DNA from: JBGPJM01 sp041485385
GTDB lineage: Bacteria; Planctomycetota; Phycisphaerae; Phycisphaerales; UBA1924
Reading direction: 5' to 3'
Assembly (NCBI GenBank): GCA_041485385.1
Contig: JBGPJM010000042.1
Location: 1-27,533, forward strand
Length of the DNA: 27,533 bases
Below the pieces are notes generated by a model. That model did no database searches, was not told the DNA's origin, and saw only the letters and a program-made list of their open reading frames with translations. Made by a program: the position numbers and the translations under genes. Of this stretch, positions 7,384-14,472 are shown piece after piece; position 1 is the stretch's first letter; each line of letters starts with the position of its first letter.

Positions 7384-7764
7384 ATGGCGACCGTGACATC
7401 CAACCTGGCGCTCAACGCCCGCCGCCCCTTGAGGCCCACGATCGCGCGACCGGGGTCGGCGCGCGGGGCGCCGGCGGAGCCGATCGATCACGGGCCGGCC
7501 CTGCGATGTATGTTGACGAAGGTCCTGCGGGACGACAGCATCGAGGACCACGTGCTGGACGTGGTGGTCACGCGGATCCTGTTGTCGGTGATGGGCGGGT
7601 GGCCGCCCGAGACGGGCCCGGCGGCCGAGGCGCTGCGCCGGTGGAACCGGGCGCTGCCGACGCGGCAGAGGTACTCCCGCCCGGACGACGACTCGCCGGC
7701 GTGGTCGGCCGGGGAGGCGCGGGCGAGGTGGCGGCAGGAGGTCCCGAGGCGGGGCTGCGTGTAA
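7384..7764 (+). CDS. small protein of unknown family, copy B of a paralogous pair (126 aa)
   Basis: Not recognised. The ATG at 7384 was preferred over the in-frame ATG at 7369: GAAAGGA lies 6 bases before it, and the start region then aligns with copy A (ATG-xCGACCGT in both). It shares with copy A EPI-D, LRDDSIEDHVLDVVVTRIL, ETGP-x2-E and DSPAWSA. The middle of the protein looks helical, while the C-terminus is Arg-rich and variable. The stop at 7764 is 11 bases before the histidine kinase ATG, so copy B, kinase and regulator probably form one transcript. A role as partner or regulator of the two-component pair is inferred from position only. Confidence 0.65.
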   Translation: MATVTSNLALNARRPLRPTIARPGSARGAPAEPIDHGPALRCMLTKVLRDDSIEDHVLDVVVTRILLSVMGGWPPETGPAAEALRRWNRALPTRQRYSRPDDDSPAWSAGEARARWRQEVPRRGCV

Positions 7765-7775
7765 GGCGGTGCGAG

Positions 7776-9158
7776 ATGGACGAGGATGATCGATTGAAAG
7801 AGGGTCGCAGGCCGCCGGCGGCGCCCCCCCGAACGGTGGCCACGATGGGGCGCTGGGGCGGGGCGCTGCTGCTGGGCGCGGTGCTCTCGCTGGTCGCGCT
7901 GATTTTCTACGCGCTGTTCAACCTGGAGGTGGCGGCGGGCCCGAACTCGGTGCACCGGATCGCCTTCGAGCTGGTGGGGTGCCTGATCCTGACGGGCCTG
8001 ATCGGGATCGCCTGGAGGGCGCTGCGGGCGGACATCCGGCGGGCGGCGGACACGGCCCGCTCGCTGCGGGAGGCGAACCTCCGCCTGGACGCGATCGTGG
8101 CGGACTGCCCGGCGATGATCTGGCTGGCGGGCCCCGACGGGGGGTGGACGTTCGTGAACCGGCGGCTGGTGGATTTCACAGGGCGCGAGGTGCACGAACA
8201 CCTGGACGAGGGGTGGCTCGCGAGCGTTCATCCGGAGGACATGGAGCACGCCATGCGCGCGTACGTGAAGGCGTTCGACCTGCGCACGGCATTCGACAAC
8301 GAGTTCCGGCTGCGGCGTCGTGACGGCGTGTACCGGTGGTTCCTCAACCACGGCACGCCGCGGCTGGACGTGGACGGCGTGCTGCAGGGGTTCGCCGGGA
8401 TGTGTGTCGACATCACGGACCGGAAACGTGCGCAGGCGGCGGAGCAGCGGAGCCGCGAGGCCGAGCAGCGGCTGGCGGTGCGAGAGGGGGTGCTGCTGCG
8501 TGAGCTGGACCATCGGGTTCGGAACAACCTGATGTCGCTGCTGTCGCTGGTCAGGCTGTACGAACGTTCCGGGAAGGCCGTGGCGGAGGTCTCGGAAGCG
8601 GTCCGCGGGAAGATCACGGCGATGAAAGAGGCGCACTCGCTGCTGTCGGAGGGGCACGAGAGCCCGGTGGACGTGGGGACGATCGTGGAGAGGCTGTGCC
8701 GTCGCGTCTCCGTCGACGATGGCGATGAGATGATCGAGATGACCGGCCCGTCGATCCCGGTGGCCCCGGAACAGGTCGGGGCGCTGGCAATGGTGATCGA
8801 GGAGCTGCTCACCAACGCGTGCAAGCACGGCGCGCTGCAATCGCCGGGGGGGAGGGTGTTGGTGTCGTGGCGCATCGTGGAACGGCCGGCGGACCCGGCG
8901 CCTGACGGGTCCGGAGAGGCCGCGTTCGGGCCGTTCGAGCTGCGGTGGGAGGAGATGAACCGGGCGGGGGTCGCCGGGGCGACCGGGGCGGACGAGTCGA
9001 CCGGGATCGGGACGTCGCTGATCAAGGGGCTTGCGACGTCGGAGCTGCGCGGCGGGTGCTCGTTTGACCTTCGGCCGTCGGGGCTGCGGTTTGTCCTGAA
9101 CGTGAGCCCATACCGGCACGCCGATGACCAGCGTCCGGCGGAACTGGCGGCGAGCTAG
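7776..9158 (+). CDS. membrane PAS histidine kinase of the HisKA_2/HWE type (PdtaS-like)
   Basis: Sensor kinase that autophosphorylates on His and passes phosphate to a response regulator. From the ATG at 7776 (460 aa): two membrane segments (about 28-50 and 62-82), a short coiled linker, one PAS domain (about 100-216, ending with the PAC-like GFAGMCVDITDRKRAQ), then the phospho-acceptor helix with RELDHRVRNNLMSLLSLV (His246). The ATPase domain follows, with the N-box EELLTNACKHG (Asn347) and the glycine-rich GIGTSLIKGL (410-419). HxxxNN with a short ATPase domain is typical of the HisKA_2/HWE class, which often pairs with ANTAR regulators. The next gene is such a regulator. The start overlaps nothing and has only a weak GGCGG upstream. 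The ligand of the PAS domain is not predictable. Confidence 0.9.
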   Translation: MDEDDRLKEGRRPPAAPPRTVATMGRWGGALLLGAVLSLVALIFYALFNLEVAAGPNSVHRIAFELVGCLILTGLIGIAWRALRADIRRAADTARSLREANLRLDAIVADCPAMIWLAGPDGGWTFVNRRLVDFTGREVHEHLDEGWLASVHPEDMEHAMRAYVKAFDLRTAFDNEFRLRRRDGVYRWFLNHGTPRLDVDGVLQGFAGMCVDITDRKRAQAAEQRSREAEQRLAVREGVLLRELDHRVRNNLMSLLSLVRLYERSGKAVAEVSEAVRGKITAMKEAHSLLSEGHESPVDVGTIVERLCRRVSVDDGDEMIEMTGPSIPVAPEQVGALAMVIEELLTNACKHGALQSPGGRVLVSWRIVERPADPAPDGSGEAAFGPFELRWEEMNRAGVAGATGADESTGIGTSLIKGLATSELRGGCSFDLRPSGLRFVLNVSPYRHADDQRPAELAAS

Positions 9159-9168
9159 CCAGGAAGAG

Positions 9169-9885
9169 ATGGGATCTGAAGCATTTCCATCATGGCGGGG
9201 CGGCGGGTACGCTGGCGGGGAGGGGTCGCCGGCGGAGAATGGTCCGGTTCCCGAGATGACTTCGGCACACACACTTCCCGAACGGCCGCAGCGGATCCTC
9301 GTCGCCGATGACGAGCACCTGGTCGCCAGCGAGCTGGTGTTCCAACTGGCGGACATGGGGTACACGATCGTGGGACCGGTGACCGACGGGAAGGCGGCGC
9401 TGGAGCTGTGCCGCGTGGCGCTGCCCGACATGGCGCTGCTGGACGTGAAGATGCCGGTGATGAGCGGGCTGGAGGCGGCGGAGCGGGTATACGTGGAGCT
9501 GGGGATCCCGGTGGTGATCCTGTCGGCGTTCGCGGGGAAGAAGGAGATCGTGGCGGCGGGGGACGCGGGGGTGTTCGGGTACCAGGTCAAGCCGGCGTCG
9601 GACCAGCAGCTGCGGGCGACGATCGAGGTGGCGTGGAAGAAGTTCCGCGAGCAGGCGGAGCAGGCGTCGGAGAACGCGGAGCTGCGGAAGCGGCTGAACG
9701 ACCGCAAGCTCGTGGAGCAGGCGAAGTGGATCCTGGTGAGGCGGCGGTCGATCGACGAGGCCGGGGCGCTCAGGGTGCTGCAGGAACAGTCGCGGAACAC
9801 CCGGCGGCCGATGGTGGAGATCGCGCGCTCGATCGTCGAGGCGGATTCGCTGCTGGGCGGGGCCGAGGGGAAGGCGGGGGCGTGA
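9169..9885 (+). CDS. ANTAR-domain response regulator (PdtaR/NasT-like antiterminator)
   Basis: Receiver plus RNA-binding output domain. With the ATG at 9169 (AGGA four bases before it), the protein has 238 residues and a Gly-rich leader of about 38. An ATG at 9256 is an equally good protein start but lacks a ribosome-binding site. The receiver contains ILVADDE (acidic pair Asp47-Asp48), MALLDVKMPVMSG (phospho-acceptor Asp92) and YQVKPA (Lys141). The C-terminal ANTAR region reads RKRLNDRKLVEQAKWILV then RRPMVEIARSIVEA, the usual three-helix pattern. Family knowledge: ANTAR proteins bind paired hairpins in nascent RNA and prevent termination. It follows the kinase by 10 bases and is its likely partner. 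A target could be the terminator at 7313-7353. The gene ends 3 bases from the convergent aminotransferase. Confidence 0.9.
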   Translation: MGSEAFPSWRGGGYAGGEGSPAENGPVPEMTSAHTLPERPQRILVADDEHLVASELVFQLADMGYTIVGPVTDGKAALELCRVALPDMALLDVKMPVMSGLEAAERVYVELGIPVVILSAFAGKKEIVAAGDAGVFGYQVKPASDQQLRATIEVAWKKFREQAEQASENAELRKRLNDRKLVEQAKWILVRRRSIDEAGALRVLQEQSRNTRRPMVEIARSIVEADSLLGGAEGKAGA

Positions 9886-9888
9886 GGA

Positions 9889-10851
9889 TCAGACCAGGGG
9901 AGTGCCCTCGGCCGCGGTGAGCTCGCGGAAGAGCCGGCGGAGACGCGCGGTGACCGGGCCGGGGGCGCCCGCGCCGATCGTGCGGCCGTCGGCGCTGGAG
10001 ACCCAGGCGAGCTCGCCCATGGTGCCGGTGCAGAAGGCCTCGCCGGCGCGGTAGAGCTCGGTGAGGGAGACATCGCGGACTTCGTGGGGGATGGCGTGGT
10101 GGGCGCAGAGCTCCAGGACGGCGGCGCGGGTGATGCCTTCGGGGCAGGCGGCGGTGGTCGGGGTGAGGACGCGCGGCTCGGAGAGGGGGGCATTGCTGTC
10201 GACGATGAACAGGTGGGTGGCGTTGGTCTCGGCGATGAAGCCGCGGGTGTCGAGCATGATGGCGTCGTCGGCGCCGGCCTGGTTGGCCTGGATCTTGGCG
10301 AGGATGGACTGGACGAGGTTGTTGTGGTGGATCTTGGGGTCCAGGCAATCGGGCGGGAAGCGGCGGATGGAGGAGGTGATGAGCTTGAGGCCGCCCCGCG
10401 TCATGGCGTCGTCGTAGACGGGGGGCTTGTGCTCGGCGAGGATGATGAGGGTGGGGCCAGCGGTGTTGAGGCGGGGGTCCATGCCGGAGGTGTACTTGAC
10501 GCCGCGGGTGAGGGTGAGGCGGATGTGCACGCCGTCTCGCATGCGGTTGGCCTCGAGCGTCCTGCGGAGCTGCTCGGTGAGGTGCTCACGCGAGGGGATG
10601 TCGGTGAAGGCGAGGGCCTTGGCGCTGGAGACGAGGCGATCCAGGTGCTGGTCGAGGCGGAAGACGCGGCCGTTGTAGAGGCGGAGACCCTCCCAGACGG
10701 CGTCGCCGCCCTGGACGGCGGAATCGAAGGGGCTGACGCCGGCCTGGTCGCGGTGGATCAGGGCGCCGTTGATGTTGACGAGGAGGTCGCGGTTGGCGGG
10801 GTTGGGTGGCTGGAGCATGGGGGTCCGGTGGTGAGAAGCCGTCCGGCTCAT
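9889..10851 (-). CDS. class IV PLP aminotransferase (branched-chain/D-amino-acid type)
   Basis: Fold-type IV aminotransferase, likely acting on branched-chain or related amino acids. Recognisable stretches are LVNINGALIHRDQAGVSPFD, GDAVWEGLRLYNGRVFRLDQ, IRLTLTRG, GADDAIMLDTRGFIAETNAT (the conserved Glu of the E-T/S-N cluster), PEGITRAAVLEL and EAFCTGTMGEL, all in family order. The start at 10851 overlaps the stop of the upstream sulfotransferase-like gene as ATGA, implying coupling. An ATG at 10818 is the alternative (309 aa); neither has a clear Shine-Dalgarno site. The expected PLP lysine region reads DPKIHHNNLVQSILAK: Lys is present, but two residues earlier than in the classical K-x2-N spacing, with His in the usual column. 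Substrate is not decided by sequence; the family name ilvE is avoided for that reason. Confidence 0.85.
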   Translation of the reverse strand: MSRTASHHRTPMLQPPNPANRDLLVNINGALIHRDQAGVSPFDSAVQGGDAVWEGLRLYNGRVFRLDQHLDRLVSSAKALAFTDIPSREHLTEQLRRTLEANRMRDGVHIRLTLTRGVKYTSGMDPRLNTAGPTLIILAEHKPPVYDDAMTRGGLKLITSSIRRFPPDCLDPKIHHNNLVQSILAKIQANQAGADDAIMLDTRGFIAETNATHLFIVDSNAPLSEPRVLTPTTAACPEGITRAAVLELCAHHAIPHEVRDVSLTELYRAGEAFCTGTMGELAWVSSADGRTIGAGAPGPVTARLRRLFRELTAAEGTPLV

Positions 10852-11588
10852 CCGTCGAGGCAGTGGCGATGGAGCTGGTCGTAGAGTCGCCGGCACTCGG
10901 CGTGCACAGGTTCGAGTTCCGGCGGCACGGGCTCGGTCCTGGGGCGGTGGGGCTCGAAGCCGGTGGACCGGTAGACGGCGGAGTACCAGTGGGGGGCCCA
11001 GACGCCGTCGGTGGGGCGCGGGCCGGGTTCCCAGCGGAGCATGGCGTCGTCGAAGTCGAGGTTCAGGCGACGGCACAGTGCCGAGAGGACGGCGCGCGGG
11101 TTCTCGAGCACGTCGCGGGCGTCGATGACCGGCGGGACCTCGCCGGCGCGCCGGCGGACGAGGTCGAAGAGCATGGCCTGCTGAGGGAGGCCGAGCTGCT
11201 GGGCGCTGGGATTCGGGACGATCTTGACGAACGACGCGATCGCCTCGGCGGGATCGCGGATGAGGAAGCAGTTCACCACGTGGCGAGTCCAGTCGAGACC
11301 GTCGCCGGGGAGGACGTGGTGGGCCATGTGCTTCTGGTAGTAGACGGCCTTGCCCGCGGCGCCGGCCGGGAGCGGGCCGGTGAGGGAGGCGACGATGCGA
11401 TCAAGGTCGGTTTCATGGTGCGCGATCACCTCGTCGCGCGCCGGGTGGTCGGCGCCGGTGAGCTTGAGGTAGCGGGCGTAGAAGGGCTCGTCGACGACGA
11501 ATGTGTCGGCGCGGCTGCCCCACGCGCGCATCATCGCCGTCGAGATGTTCCGCGGACCGGACCACATGGCGATGCGGAGCGGGGGCAT
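10848..11588 (-). CDS. sulfotransferase-like P-loop protein, 246 aa
   Basis: The N-terminus reads IAMWSGPRNISTAMMRAWG, with SGPRNIST at the place of the PAPS 5'-phosphate-binding loop of sulfotransferases. Further family-like parts are FVVDEPFYARYL (about 30-41), a KHMAHH segment, CFLIRDPAEAIASFVKI (the 3'-phosphate-binding RDP...S) and PPVIDARDVLENPRAVL. These are the landmarks of the small bacterial sulfotransferase-like family often found next to class IV aminotransferases. The stop overlaps the aminotransferase start by ATGA. No Shine-Dalgarno site is present before the ATG at 11588; instead TAAACT lies five bases upstream (11594-11599), consistent with a leaderless mRNA. Substrate unknown. 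Confidence 0.8.
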   Translation of the reverse strand: MPPLRIAMWSGPRNISTAMMRAWGSRADTFVVDEPFYARYLKLTGADHPARDEVIAHHETDLDRIVASLTGPLPAGAAGKAVYYQKHMAHHVLPGDGLDWTRHVVNCFLIRDPAEAIASFVKIVPNPSAQQLGLPQQAMLFDLVRRRAGEVPPVIDARDVLENPRAVLSALCRRLNLDFDDAMLRWEPGPRPTDGVWAPHWYSAVYRSTGFEPHRPRTEPVPPELEPVHAECRRLYDQLHRHCLDG

Positions 11589-11593
11589 GGCCC

Positions 11594-11599
11594 AGTTTA
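11594..11599 (-). promoter_or_regulatory. -10-like TAAACT before sulfotransferase-like gene
   Basis: TAAACT ends five bases before the ATG, at about the distance where transcription itself would start at or near the A of ATG. No good -35 was found at 17 bases. Confidence 0.5.
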
Positions 11600-11685
11600 C
11601 AGGGCGCGCTCGCGATCAACGCGGCCCCGGCGGCGCTGTGGTGGAGAGGCCGTGGCAGCAGGCCGCGGCGCACGGCGCGTCTCTC

Positions 11686-12363
11686 TCACGGGCATCCGGC
11701 GAAGAAGCAGGTGAGGAAGTCAAAGAAATCCTGCGAGTTGGTCACGCCGCTGTTGTTGAAGTCGGCGTTGCCGGCGAAGAAGCTGGTGAGGAAATCGAAG
11801 AAGTCCTGGCTGTTGAGCGTGCCGGAGTTGTTCCAGTCGCACGGACACGGGGGGATGACACCGACGTAGTGGGTGGTGTTATCGAGGTTGATCCAGCCGA
11901 CGTTCTCGCCCCAGGCGTAGCCGCGGAAGCGGTGCGCGGCGGAGTCGAGGCGGGCGGGCTGAGAGGGGGTGGCCAGTGCGCCGCCGGAGAAGTTCACCCA
12001 GCCGATGTTCTCGCCCCAGCCGTAACCGGAGAGGTCGCCGGCGGCGGTCTTGTTCACGCCGAAGTCGGTGCCGTTGAGGTTGGCGTAGGAGACGCCATTG
12101 CCGGGGGTTCCGTCGCCGAGGTTGAGCCAGCCGACGTTCTCGCACCAGACGAATCCGGAAAGGAACGTGGCGTTCACCTGCACGCCCTGGGCGCCGACAG
12201 GATTGCCCGCGTCGCGCCAGTTCATGAAGCCGATGTTCTCGCCCCAGGAGAACTTATGGAGGGGATCGACGTCCGACTGCGCGAGGGCCGGGGCGGCCGT
12301 GAAAAGGAGTGTTGCGGCCGCGATTGCAGTGCCCGCGCGCGGAGCGTTGTTCCGATGACCCAT
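11686..12363 (-). CDS. secreted WGEN-repeat protein with dockerin tail, 225 aa
   Basis: Small exported protein of unknown function. The ATG at 12363 was chosen because GAGG sits just upstream and the signal peptide begins there (hydrophobic to APALAQ, residue 29). Longer in-frame starts would overlap the cdaR gene. The mature part has four repeats of about 40 residues built on (W/V)GEN(I/V)G(F/W): FSWGENIGFMNW, FVWCENVGWLNLGD, YGWGENIGWVNFSGG and YAWGENVGWINLDN. These should form a regular beta structure. The tail follows directly with PPCPCDWNNSG, two dockerin-like repeats (DFLTSFF, DFLTCFF), and ends AGCP, with four module cysteines. It has its own promoter (12383-12411). No terminator was recognised before the next gene at 11588. 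Confidence 0.85.
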   Translation of the reverse strand: MGHRNNAPRAGTAIAAATLLFTAAPALAQSDVDPLHKFSWGENIGFMNWRDAGNPVGAQGVQVNATFLSGFVWCENVGWLNLGDGTPGNGVSYANLNGTDFGVNKTAAGDLSGYGWGENIGWVNFSGGALATPSQPARLDSAAHRFRGYAWGENVGWINLDNTTHYVGVIPPCPCDWNNSGTLNSQDFFDFLTSFFAGNADFNNSGVTNSQDFFDFLTCFFAGCP

Positions 12364-12382
12364 GGCGACACCTCGATCAGAC

Positions 12383-12411
12383 AGTTTATCAGGGATCGGT
12401 CGGATTCCCAA
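12383..12411 (-). promoter_or_regulatory. sigma-70-like promoter of the WGEN dockerin gene
   Basis: Minus strand: TTGGGA (12406-12411), 17-base spacer, TAAACT (12383-12388). Transcription would start about 12 bases before the ATG at 12363, leaving room for the GAGG ribosome-binding site. Confidence 0.6.
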
Positions 12412-12442
12412 GGCAGAACGCGGGAATCGCCGGCGCGGGGGC

Positions 12443-13486
12443 TCACCCGGGATTTTCTGCACTCGGTCCCCGTCCGGGGGAGGCCTTGTCGGGAACCGGG
12501 CGGGGGGTGATCTTCAGCTTGACGAGCTTGCTGGCGACGGTGCAATCCAGACCGGCGGGGAGGCCGGAGATCACGGCTTCCTTTGATTCCACGCTCTTCT
12601 CCAGCTCGTCGCTGGAGAGGCGGACCTCGGCGATTGGGATGATCTGGTGGTCGCGGATCTGCTTGATGAGGTCGGCGGGGCCGGTGATGGTGACGTCGCG
12701 CAGGAACTGGTCGAAGACCTCGACGTTCCAGCGGGTGCCCTCGGTGGGCGGGAGACTGACCCAGACCGGCACGGAGGGGAGCGCCACCGTTTCCACATTC
12801 TTCTTGAGCCGGATGGTGACGGTGACCCGCTCGGGGGTGATGGTGAGGGGTTCAACGCCGGCGAGGCTCGACGGCAGGCGGACGGCCGCGGGGAGGGTCT
12901 GCGGGCCGTCTTCACGGAGCCGCCGGAGGTCGTCGTCGCTGACGATCGCGGCGGCGGAGGCGGTGTCGGGGAGCGTCGCCGCCGCGCTCTCCGGCATCCG
13001 GAGGATGACCTTGGCGGGGGTGACGGTCGCCTCCCCGGCGATCTGCAGCTCGGCGGGGAGCTCGGCGCGGACGGGCAGTTCGCGCCGGACGAGCTTGACG
13101 ATCCTGACCACGACGTTGGGCGGATCGACCTCGACGATGGTGACGCCGGTGCGCTTGATATCCGGGTGGCCGCGGAGGGCCTCGGTCAGGTCCACGATCT
13201 GGCGGTCGCCGGGCTCGGTGGGCATGCCCGGCTGGCCGGGGCGGAGGCGGAGCGGGGCACCAAGGATGGCCTCGGCGGACGTAATGCCGATGGTCGAGCC
13301 CTCGAGCTTGACCCGCGCGGTCCCGCGCCAGGATTCGTCGGTGCGGACGAGCAGGTCGGAGGCGTCGTCGACGAAGGCGATCCGGACAGTGACGGGGCGG
13401 GAGATGAGGCTCTCGCCCTCTGACCAGATCCAGATGAGCAGGCTCACGATCGTGACGAGCAGGATTGTCCGCACGCTGACGCTCAT
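12443..13486 (-). CDS. cdaR: YbbR-domain protein, CdaA regulator
   Basis: Membrane-anchored regulator of the cyclic-di-AMP synthase. The protein has 347 residues, with one N-terminal membrane helix (about 7-22, ILLVTIVSLLIWIW) and then extracytoplasmic YbbR-like repeats. Repeat landmarks are (V/I)xVxxPxxVxVxI-type strands such as VEVDPPNVVVRIVKLV and TITPERVTVTIRL, and VTITGPADLIKQI. The ATG at 13486 follows the cdaA stop by 12 bases with AGGA seven bases before it, so the genes are co-transcribed and this one uses a normal ribosome-binding site. Family knowledge: CdaR (YbbR) binds CdaA and changes its activity. The C-terminus (about 330-347) is Pro/Gly-rich and probably disordered. Confidence 0.88.
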   Translation of the reverse strand: MSVSVRTILLVTIVSLLIWIWSEGESLISRPVTVRIAFVDDASDLLVRTDESWRGTARVKLEGSTIGITSAEAILGAPLRLRPGQPGMPTEPGDRQIVDLTEALRGHPDIKRTGVTIVEVDPPNVVVRIVKLVRRELPVRAELPAELQIAGEATVTPAKVILRMPESAAATLPDTASAAAIVSDDDLRRLREDGPQTLPAAVRLPSSLAGVEPLTITPERVTVTIRLKKNVETVALPSVPVWVSLPPTEGTRWNVEVFDQFLRDVTITGPADLIKQIRDHQIIPIAEVRLSSDELEKSVESKEAVISGLPAGLDCTVASKLVKLKITPRPVPDKASPGRGPSAENPG

Positions 13487-13498
13487 GGCTGGGTCCTG

Positions 13499-14401
13499 TT
13501 ACGCGACGTCGCGGTTCTGCTTGGCCGACGGCGCCTTGCCGACAGTATCGGCCGGCGAGGTGGGGGGGGCGGGCGGGGCCTCGTCCACGCCCGGGGCGTG
13601 CCACACGGCCCCGCGGCTGAGGCGCGAGATGAGCGTCTCGCGGAGCTGGTCGGGGGTGAGATCCCGCTCGAGCCGCCCGCGCTCGGCGAGGCTGATGGAG
13701 GCCGTCTCCTCGCTGACGACGATAACCAGCGCATCGGATTCCTTGGTGAGCCCGACGGCGGCGCGGTGGCGCGAGCCCAGCGAGGGGTCGGGCATGTCCT
13801 CGGGGTCGGCCAGCGGGAGCTGGACGCCCGCCGCCTGGATCTCGTTGCCGCCGATGACCACCGCCAGGTCGTGCAGCGCCGAGCCCGGGAAGAAGATGGT
13901 CTGGAGGAGGCGGGCGGAGACCTGCGCGCCCAGCGGCGTGCCCCCCTCGACCAGGCCGCGCAGGGGCGTTTCGCGCTCGAGGACGATGATGGCGCCGAAC
14001 TTGGCCTTCTTGAGGTAGGCGGCGGCCTCGACGATCTCGTCGACCACGGGGGCGACGCCGACGCCGGCGCGCCGGAAGAACTGCCGCTCGCCCAGGCGGA
14101 TGAGCCCGCGCCGGAGCTCGGGCTGGAAGATGACGATGAGGGTGAAGGCGGCCAAGGGGAGGAAGTTCTGGTAGAGGAAGGTGAGCCGTTGGAAGGCCTC
14201 GCGCTGGCCGATGATGCGAACCAGGAGCGTGGCCATGACCAGCATCAGGAGCAGGCCCTTGATGGCGCGGGCGGCGCGGGTGCCCTGCACGAACCGGATG
14301 ACGGCGTAGACGACCATCCAGATGACGGCGAGCTCGATAACGACCTGCCACGGCGGGTAGGACTGGATGCGGTGGAGGAACTGGATCAGGCGGCCGAGCA
14401 C
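13499..14401 (-). CDS. cdaA: diadenylate cyclase CdaA (DisA_N domain)
   Basis: Makes cyclic-di-AMP from two ATP at the membrane. From a GTG at 14401 (300 aa): three membrane segments (about 18-39, 46-64, 80-95), then FQPELRRGLIRLGE and the DisA_N domain. Active-site region 1 reads GSALHDLAVVI; the family motif is PLHDGAVI, so the Asp (178) is kept but the Gly of DGA is Leu179. Region 2, GSRHRAAVG (Arg211-His212-Arg213), and SEETASISL (Glu231-Glu232) are intact. The C-terminus (about 265-300) is a Pro/Ala-rich tail. cdaR follows at 12 bases. TACACT lies seven bases before the GTG (14409-14414), and no Shine-Dalgarno site is visible. Identity is firm; full activity with DLA needs testing. Confidence 0.92.
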   Translation of the reverse strand: MLGRLIQFLHRIQSYPPWQVVIELAVIWMVVYAVIRFVQGTRAARAIKGLLLMLVMATLLVRIIGQREAFQRLTFLYQNFLPLAAFTLIVIFQPELRRGLIRLGERQFFRRAGVGVAPVVDEIVEAAAYLKKAKFGAIIVLERETPLRGLVEGGTPLGAQVSARLLQTIFFPGSALHDLAVVIGGNEIQAAGVQLPLADPEDMPDPSLGSRHRAAVGLTKESDALVIVVSEETASISLAERGRLERDLTPDQLRETLISRLSRGAVWHAPGVDEAPPAPPTSPADTVGKAPSAKQNRDVA

Positions 14402-14408
14402 TGCACCG

Positions 14409-14414
14409 AGTGTA
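14409..14414 (-). promoter_or_regulatory. -10-like TACACT before cdaA
   Basis: TACACT ends seven bases before the GTG start of cdaA, as expected for a leaderless mRNA. No recognisable -35. Confidence 0.5.
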
Positions 14415-14472
14415 CCGGGGTGAATGGGCGGCGGATTCGCGGATCAGGATTCGGGCACGAGCGCGGACGGCC

